From an uncultured Clostridia bacterium (GTDB taxonomy: Bacteria; Bacillota_A; Clostridia; Oscillospirales; Oscillospiraceae), in assembly GCA_947307375.1 (NCBI GenBank), contig CAMZIX010000032.1:1-11623 (forward strand): DNA of 11,623 nt. The letters run 5' to 3'. This document shows positions 6,306-11,623 of the stretch, piece after piece; the first letter of the stretch is position 1; the number at the start of each line of letters is the position of its first letter. Below the pieces are notes generated by a model. That model did no database searches. It was not told the DNA's origin and saw only the letters and a list, made by a program, of their open reading frames with translations. Position numbers and translations under genes: made by a program.

Positions 6306-7130
6306 ATGAAGGCTGCCATGATCGGAGACAACTGCATCGACGTCTATCGTTTCATCGACGGAAAGGCGCTCAATCGGCGCTACCCGACCGGCAATGTGGT
6401 GGACACCGGCGTCAATCTGCGCAAGCTCGGCGTACCAACCGCGATCATCAGCACCACTGGCAGCGACGACAATGGCCGCTGGATGGTCGAGACCCTGGAA
6501 AAGGAAGGCCTTGATCTGTCTCACCTTAAGATAGGCGACGGGGCGACAGCCATCACCTATATGGATATGAACGGCACCGACCGTGTACACGGCGAATATG
6601 TGGAGGGCGTACTCGAGCACATCGTATTCGATGAGGAGGACGTCGCCTTTGCCGCGGCGCACGATCTTGTGCACACGGCGCTCTGGGGCAAGGCCGACGG
6701 TGTGCTCGGCGCGATTAAGACGCACAATCCGGCGGTTCTCATCAGCTTTGATTACTGCGACCGCCTGAGTGATCCCATCATCGAGAAGACGCTGCCCTGG
6801 GTTGACGTCGGTTTCTTCTCCTGTCATGACGAGTCCGACGCCTTTGTGAAGCAGTTTCTGCAGGACAAGGTGCAGCGCGGCATGAAGCTCGCCGTGGCCA
6901 CCTTCGGTGAAAAGGGCAGTCTCGCCTGGGACGGAAAAGTCTGGACCGCCTGCGGGATCTATCCTGCGGGCAAAGTCGTGAACACCGTCGGCGCGGGAGA
7001 CAGCTATATCGCCGGCTTCCTCTCCGGTCTGCTCAGGAACGAGCCGATCGACGAATGCATGCGCATCGGCTCGCGTGTGGCGGCGCAGGTCGTATCCGTA
7101 TTTGAACCCTGGGTCACGGAAGAATCTTAA
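6306..7130 (+). CDS. frlD: Fructoselysine 6-kinase-like PfkB-family kinase
   Basis: The ATG at 6306 gives 274 residues, close to E. coli FrlD (about 260). AAGGAGG lies at 6291-6297; the frame extends upstream only through the promoter itself. FrlD phosphorylates the sugar C6 of imported Amadori compounds, giving fructoselysine 6-phosphate for the deglycase FrlB. The N-terminus AAMIGDNCIDVY matches the FrlD opening TIGDNCVDIY. Other matches are DRVHGEYVEGV (compare DRVFGDYTEGV) and LVHTALWG (compare IVHAAIWG). The PfkB signature 2 is NTVGAGDSYIAGFLSG (226-241), with Asp232 as the catalytic base. It is the first gene of the rightward operon, 20 nt before frlC. Substrate could also be psicoselysine-derived or another fructosamine, but FrlD family membership is well supported by residue matches and neighbours. 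Confidence 0.9.
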   Translation: MKAAMIGDNCIDVYRFIDGKALNRRYPTGNVVDTGVNLRKLGVPTAIISTTGSDDNGRWMVETLEKEGLDLSHLKIGDGATAITYMDMNGTDRVHGEYVEGVLEHIVFDEEDVAFAAAHDLVHTALWGKADGVLGAIKTHNPAVLISFDYCDRLSDPIIEKTLPWVDVGFFSCHDESDAFVKQFLQDKVQRGMKLAVATFGEKGSLAWDGKVWTACGIYPAGKVVNTVGAGDSYIAGFLSGLLRNEPIDECMRIGSRVAAQVVSVFEPWVTEES

Positions 7131-7150
7131 CATATAAAAGGAGTAAGGCC

Positions 7151-7981
7151 ATGAAGATCGGAATGTTCACCTCCGGCTACCAGCGCAATCCGCTGGAGCA
7201 CTGCTTTCAGGATGCGAAGGAATACGGCTACGATTATATCGAACTCTGGGGCGGACGGCCCCATGCCTATGCCCCTGACCTTAAGGCAGGCGAGATCACG
7301 CAGCTGCGGCGCCTGATCGACTGCTATGAAATGCCCGTCGTGGGGTATACGCCCGAGCACAACGCTTATCCGTACAACTACATGATCGGCTCGGAAGCAC
7401 AGCGCGAGGACGCCGTGGCCTATCTCAAGCTGTGTCTTGACATGGCCAAAGAAATGGGCGCCTCCTTTATGCTGACAAGCCCCGCCAATGGCGGCTATCT
7501 TGCCACCTATGACGAGCTGTGGCCGCGCCTGGAGAAAACCATCCGTGAGCTGGGCGACTACGCCGCAAAGTGCGAGGTCAAGCTCACGGTCGAGGCGCTG
7601 ACTCCCTATGAGTCCAATTTCTTCACCCGCGCCAACGATTTGGTCGAGCTGTTTCGCCGTGTCGACAATCCCTGGATCGTAGGCATGTGCGACCTTGTCC
7701 CCCCCTTTGTGCAGCACGAGAGCATCATGGCCTATTTCGACAAGCTGGGCGCGAAGATGGATCATCTGCACATCATCGACGGCGAGCAGGGCACCGACAG
7801 CCACATTCTTCCCGGCGAGGGGAGCATGCCGCTGGGCGAACTCTTCTGTGAACTGAAGCGGATCGGCTACGAGGGCACTGCCACGCTGGAGCTGGTCACC
7901 GGTTACATCAACGAGCCGCGCTTTTATGCGCGCCGCGCCGTGAACAATGTCCGCGCCATGATGGCTGCCGCGGGGATCTGA
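7151..7981 (+). CDS. frlC: Fructoselysine 3-epimerase
   Basis: This 276-residue TIM-barrel epimerase is strikingly like E. coli FrlC over its whole length. Near-identical blocks include IELWGGRPHAYAPDLKAG (30-47), LDMAKEMGA (96-104), LTPYESN (150-156), MAYFDKLG (193-200) and the C-terminal ELVTGYINEPRFYAR. FrlC interconverts fructoselysine and its C3 epimer psicoselysine, letting cells use both. The expected metal/catalytic ligands Glu148, Asp181, His207 and Glu247 are present. An AAAAGGAG ribosome binding site precedes the ATG at 7151. The gene follows frlD by 20 nt and is followed after 8 nt by the amidohydrolase. A diverged paralogue is encoded in the opposite operon at 3715-4569. Confidence 0.93.
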   Translation: MKIGMFTSGYQRNPLEHCFQDAKEYGYDYIELWGGRPHAYAPDLKAGEITQLRRLIDCYEMPVVGYTPEHNAYPYNYMIGSEAQREDAVAYLKLCLDMAKEMGASFMLTSPANGGYLATYDELWPRLEKTIRELGDYAAKCEVKLTVEALTPYESNFFTRANDLVELFRRVDNPWIVGMCDLVPPFVQHESIMAYFDKLGAKMDHLHIIDGEQGTDSHILPGEGSMPLGELFCELKRIGYEGTATLELVTGYINEPRFYARRAVNNVRAMMAAAGI

Positions 7982-7989
7982 GGCAAGGT

Positions 7990-8847
7990 ATGACGATCGA
8001 TATCCACGTTCACCCGGCTTTTTATGAGCCGATCAATGCTGACGCCGCGCGCGAGGAGCTGCGCCACTGCGAGCTGGACATCCACCGCAACGGTCTTGCG
8101 CCGCTGGAGCACGTGTTCAATCAAATGCGCTGCGCCTCTCTCGATCGACTGTGTTTGCTGGCGCAGGACTATTCAAGCGCAATGGGAGTCCCGCTTGTGA
8201 GCAACGAGGAAGTTGCGCAGCTCGTCTCCTTCGCGCCGGAGCGCTTCTGGGGCCTGGCCTCGGTCGACCCGCACGACGGCGATGCTCCGGGCAGGCTGGA
8301 AGACGCTTTTACGCGTCTGGGGCTCAAGGGCTTGAATCTCCATCCCGGGCGTTCCCGCTTCGACCCGGCCGATCCTGCGCTCGAGCCGCTCTGGGCCGTG
8401 TGTGAGCGGCATGACCGTCCCGTGCTGTTCCATGCGGGACTGTCCTGGGAAAAAGATACGCTTGCGGAATACGGTCATCCCCTCCGCTTCGAGGCTCTGG
8501 CGCAAAAGCATCCCCGTCTGAGGATCTGCCTGGGGCACTTCGGCTGGCCCTGGATTCGGGAGACGGCGATGCTGCTGCTGAAATATCCCAATGTTTACGC
8601 GGACACCGCCGCGCTCTACTTCGACAACGCGCGGGAGTTCTATACGCAGTGCTTCACCCGCGATATCCCGCTCACATGGATCGACCGGTCGCTTCGCCAT
8701 CAGGTGATGTTCGGCTCGGACAATCCGCGCTTTGAGCAGATCCGCATGGCTGAAGCGCTGGGCACGCTGGGTCTGCGCGATAGTACGCTGGAACTGATCC
8801 GCGGGGAGAACGCCCTTGTTTTTCTCGGTGAAGGAGACGGTGCATGA
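7990..8847 (+). CDS. Amidohydrolase family protein (COG2159, amidohydrolase 2)
   Basis: This 285-residue protein has all landmarks of the metal-dependent TIM-barrel family that includes ACMSD-type decarboxylases and lactone or amide hydrolases. HxH is DIHVHP (His6, His8). GLKGLNLHP spans 112-119, FHAG carries His148, LGHFGWPW carries His183, and the late acid is FGSDNPRF (Asp244). The metal site is therefore intact, unlike the YtcJ-like protein of the opposite operon. The ribosome binding site is weak (GGCAAGG, 8-nt gap after frlC), so translation may depend on coupling to frlC. Its stop overlaps the YjbQ start (ATGA). It is not part of the E. coli or B. subtilis frl operons. It may hydrolyse a lactone, lactam or amide form related to the glycated substrate; this is inferred from position only. 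Confidence 0.85.
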   Translation: MTIDIHVHPAFYEPINADAAREELRHCELDIHRNGLAPLEHVFNQMRCASLDRLCLLAQDYSSAMGVPLVSNEEVAQLVSFAPERFWGLASVDPHDGDAPGRLEDAFTRLGLKGLNLHPGRSRFDPADPALEPLWAVCERHDRPVLFHAGLSWEKDTLAEYGHPLRFEALAQKHPRLRICLGHFGWPWIRETAMLLLKYPNVYADTAALYFDNAREFYTQCFTRDIPLTWIDRSLRHQVMFGSDNPRFEQIRMAEALGTLGLRDSTLELIRGENALVFLGEGDGA

Positions 8848-9272
8848 TGTTTGTCAGGACGCTGGTGCTCTGCACCAGAAGCTATAACGAAATGACTGTG
8901 CTCACGCCGCGCGTGGAGGAGATCGTCCTCGAGAGCGGCGTGCAGGAGGGCATGGTGACGGTTCTCACGCGCCACACGACGACCGGCGTGACCGTCAACG
9001 AAGCGTTGGAATGCCTTGAGAGCGACATCCAGACCGCGCTGGCGCTCTTCGCGCCGGAGGAGCGGCCCTACTGTCACGCACGCATGCTGCGCGACTACGG
9101 CTCGACGGCAGGCAACCCCACCGGGCATCTCAAAGCCATGCTGACCGGCAATCACTGCCATTTTCTGATCCGCGGCGGTGTGTTGGAAAAAGGCGGCGCA
9201 CAGGACGTGTATTTTTGCGAATTCGACGGTCCCGCACGGCGGGAAATTCTAGTCATAGTGGAGGGGGAATGA
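8844..9272 (+). CDS. yjbQ: YjbQ/UPF0047 family protein
   Basis: This 142-residue protein is of normal length for the YjbQ/UPF0047 family, a small beta-rich, trimer-forming, metal-binding fold. Conserved pieces are RHTTTGVTVNE (43-53, with His44 and Glu53), YCHARM, GNPTGHLKAML and CEFDGPARRE. Two usual motifs differ: the family LGTWQ is replaced by KGGAQ, and GPRxR by GPARR. Members have been annotated as a secondary thiamine-phosphate synthase because some complement thiE mutants weakly; the real cellular role is unclear. The start overlaps the amidohydrolase stop by 4 nt (ATGATG), so either Met1 or Met2 could be used. Such coupling implies stoichiometric production and possibly a joint function. 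Confidence 0.87.
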   Translation: MMFVRTLVLCTRSYNEMTVLTPRVEEIVLESGVQEGMVTVLTRHTTTGVTVNEALECLESDIQTALALFAPEERPYCHARMLRDYGSTAGNPTGHLKAMLTGNHCHFLIRGGVLEKGGAQDVYFCEFDGPARREILVIVEGE

Positions 9273-10812
<1,540 letters not shown>

Positions 10813-10853
10813 TCTGAGAAGATCATAAACAAATAAAGCAACAAGCAGTATGT

Positions 10854-10884
10854 CCCGCCGCGGCAAGCCTTTTGCCGCGGTGGG
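10854..10884 (+). other. Very stable hairpin between frlA and the regulator gene
   Basis: CCCGCCGCGGCAA (10854-10866) pairs with TTGCCGCGGTGGG (10872-10884) over 13 bp, including one G-U, around a 5-nt loop. No U-tract follows in either direction, so it is not a standard intrinsic terminator. It sits 7 nt before the regulator's ribosome binding site (from 10891). It may stabilise the frlA 3' end against exonucleases or limit regulator expression. Confidence 0.6.
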
Positions 10885-10904
10885 GGGCAGAAGGAGGGAG
10901 AAGG

Positions 10905-11579
10905 ATGAAAATGTCGCGTGTGCCCACTCCTGGCGAGTTCGCCGCGGAGTCACTGGAAGTCCTTCTCCTTTCCCTTCCCCCGCGCAGGAGGCTGCCAAGC
11001 GAGCGCCTTCTGTGCGAAAAATGGGGAGTCAGCCGCGGCACGCTGCGCACAGCGCTGCAGCGTCTTACCGCTGCGGGACGGCTCGTCGCTTTGGGCGGCT
11101 CGGGATATACGGTCGCGCCGCCTCGTCCGGAATGGAACGCGGCGGGCAAAGAGAGTCTGTTTGAAACGCTGCGCCGAAAAGCGCAGCGCCCGCACGGTGA
11201 GCTGCTGGACGTCTGGGAGCATTCGCCGAAGCTCCCCCTTCCGGAAAAGGAGGGCGGCGAGTGGCTTGACGTTCGGGCGTTGTGGTGCTCGGAACGGACG
11301 CCGATCGCACTGGAGAGCCGCGTCCTGCGGTACGCGCCAGGCGAAGAATGCGATGGACGCGGCGCCGCGCTGCTCTCCGCAATGGCCGCTCCCCACAGCG
11401 AAGCGGGGCCGCTTCGTATCGGCATCCTGCGTGCACGGAAGGAAGAGGCTGCGCTGCTCTCCGTTCCGGAGGGGAAAGCGCTGATCCAGGTCCGCGGCTT
11501 CAGGTATGAGGACGATGGATCTCTGAAGGAAAACCACCGCGTGATCCTGCGGCCAGACAGGATACGTTTGCTGCTTTGA
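10905..11579 (+). CDS. GntR-family transcriptional regulator with UTRA-type domain, FrlR-like
   Basis: The ATG at 10905, preceded by AAGGAGGG at 10891-10898, gives 224 residues. A TTG at 10872 in the same frame lies inside the hairpin and is unlikely. Residues 8-70 form a winged helix-turn-helix, with PSERLLCEKWGVSRGTLRTAL (31-51) as the GntR recognition motif and GGSGYTVAPP as the wing. The remainder resembles a UTRA/HutC effector domain, with ERTPIALESRVL typical of the central strand, but it is shorter than the usual 240-residue members. In frl operons a UTRA GntR protein (FrlR) represses until a phosphorylated fructosamine binds. Its place between frlA and a kinase gene supports that role. 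The AGTGGT elements at 6127-6139 and 6256-6268 are candidate binding sites. I leave the symbol open because the effector domain is diverged. Confidence 0.82.
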   Translation: MKMSRVPTPGEFAAESLEVLLLSLPPRRRLPSERLLCEKWGVSRGTLRTALQRLTAAGRLVALGGSGYTVAPPRPEWNAAGKESLFETLRRKAQRPHGELLDVWEHSPKLPLPEKEGGEWLDVRALWCSERTPIALESRVLRYAPGEECDGRGAALLSAMAAPHSEAGPLRIGILRARKEEAALLSVPEGKALIQVRGFRYEDDGSLKENHRVILRPDRIRLLL

Positions 11580-11590
11580 GAGGTGAGAAC

Positions 11591-11623
11591 ATGAAACTTG
11601 CTGCGGTTGGAAGCAACTGCGTG
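11591..11623 (+). CDS. Start of a second FrlD-like kinase (partial, 11 codons)
   Basis: An ATG at 11591, 11 nt after the regulator stop and preceded by GAGAGGTGAG, opens a frame running off the right edge. The visible residues MKLAAVGSNCV closely match the start of FrlD proteins (MKTLATIGDNCVD in E. coli; MKAAMIGDNCID at 6306 in this window). A second fructosamine-type PfkB kinase is therefore likely. Only 11 residues support this, so another Rossmann-like start remains possible. Confidence 0.55.
   Translation, partial: MKLAAVGSNCV

Noticed and set aside
6282..7133. 283-codon minus-strand open frame
   Set aside because: Exact antisense of frlD, which has clear PfkB motifs; no independent support.

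Overview
The window looks like an accessory carbohydrate/Amadori-product catabolism locus of a GC-rich Clostridia-type Firmicute. Oscillospiraceae relatives such as Intestinimonas or Flavonifractor would fit, but this is inferred from composition and gene content, not from a marker gene. Supporting signs are strong AAGGAGG-type ribosome binding sites, a consensus sigma-A promoter (TTGACG, 17 bp, TATAAT), tight operon spacing, and an enterobacterial/Firmicute-type fructoselysine (frl) gene set. There are no rRNA or tRNA genes, IS elements or CRISPR arrays that I can see.

The layout is two divergent operons sharing a 422-bp AT-richer control region (5884-6305). Rightward (+): frlD (fructosamine 6-kinase), frlC (fructoselysine 3-epimerase), an amidohydrolase of the COG2159 type, a YjbQ/UPF0047 protein translationally coupled to it, a structured 196-bp gap, frlA (APC-family fructoselysine permease), a stable hairpin, a GntR/UTRA repressor (FrlR-like), and the first 11 codons of a further protein that looks like a second FrlD-type kinase. 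Leftward (-): an atypical YtcJ-like amidohydrolase with several usual metal ligands changed, a second FrlC-like epimerase, a MATE-family exporter, a BtpA/SgcQ-family TIM-barrel protein, and an FGGY-family sugar kinase that runs off the left edge.

The rightward operon has a readable core logic. FrlA imports fructoselysine or a related Amadori compound, FrlC interconverts it with its C3 epimer (psicoselysine in E. coli), and FrlD phosphorylates it on C6. The deglycase FrlB, which would split the phosphorylated product into glucose 6-phosphate and the amine, is not in the window and may lie beyond the right edge. The GntR/UTRA protein is the obvious regulator. Two near-identical GAAAGTGGTAYAA elements, one at the frlD transcription start, are candidate operators.

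The less understood content is (i) the amidohydrolase-YjbQ pair inside the frl operon and (ii) the complete leftward operon. The latter combines an FrlC paralogue with an amidohydrolase-fold protein, BtpA/SgcQ, an FGGY kinase and an exporter. I know of no described pathway with this gene set. It is a candidate for an uncharacterised route for a modified sugar or glycated amine that is co-regulated with frl.
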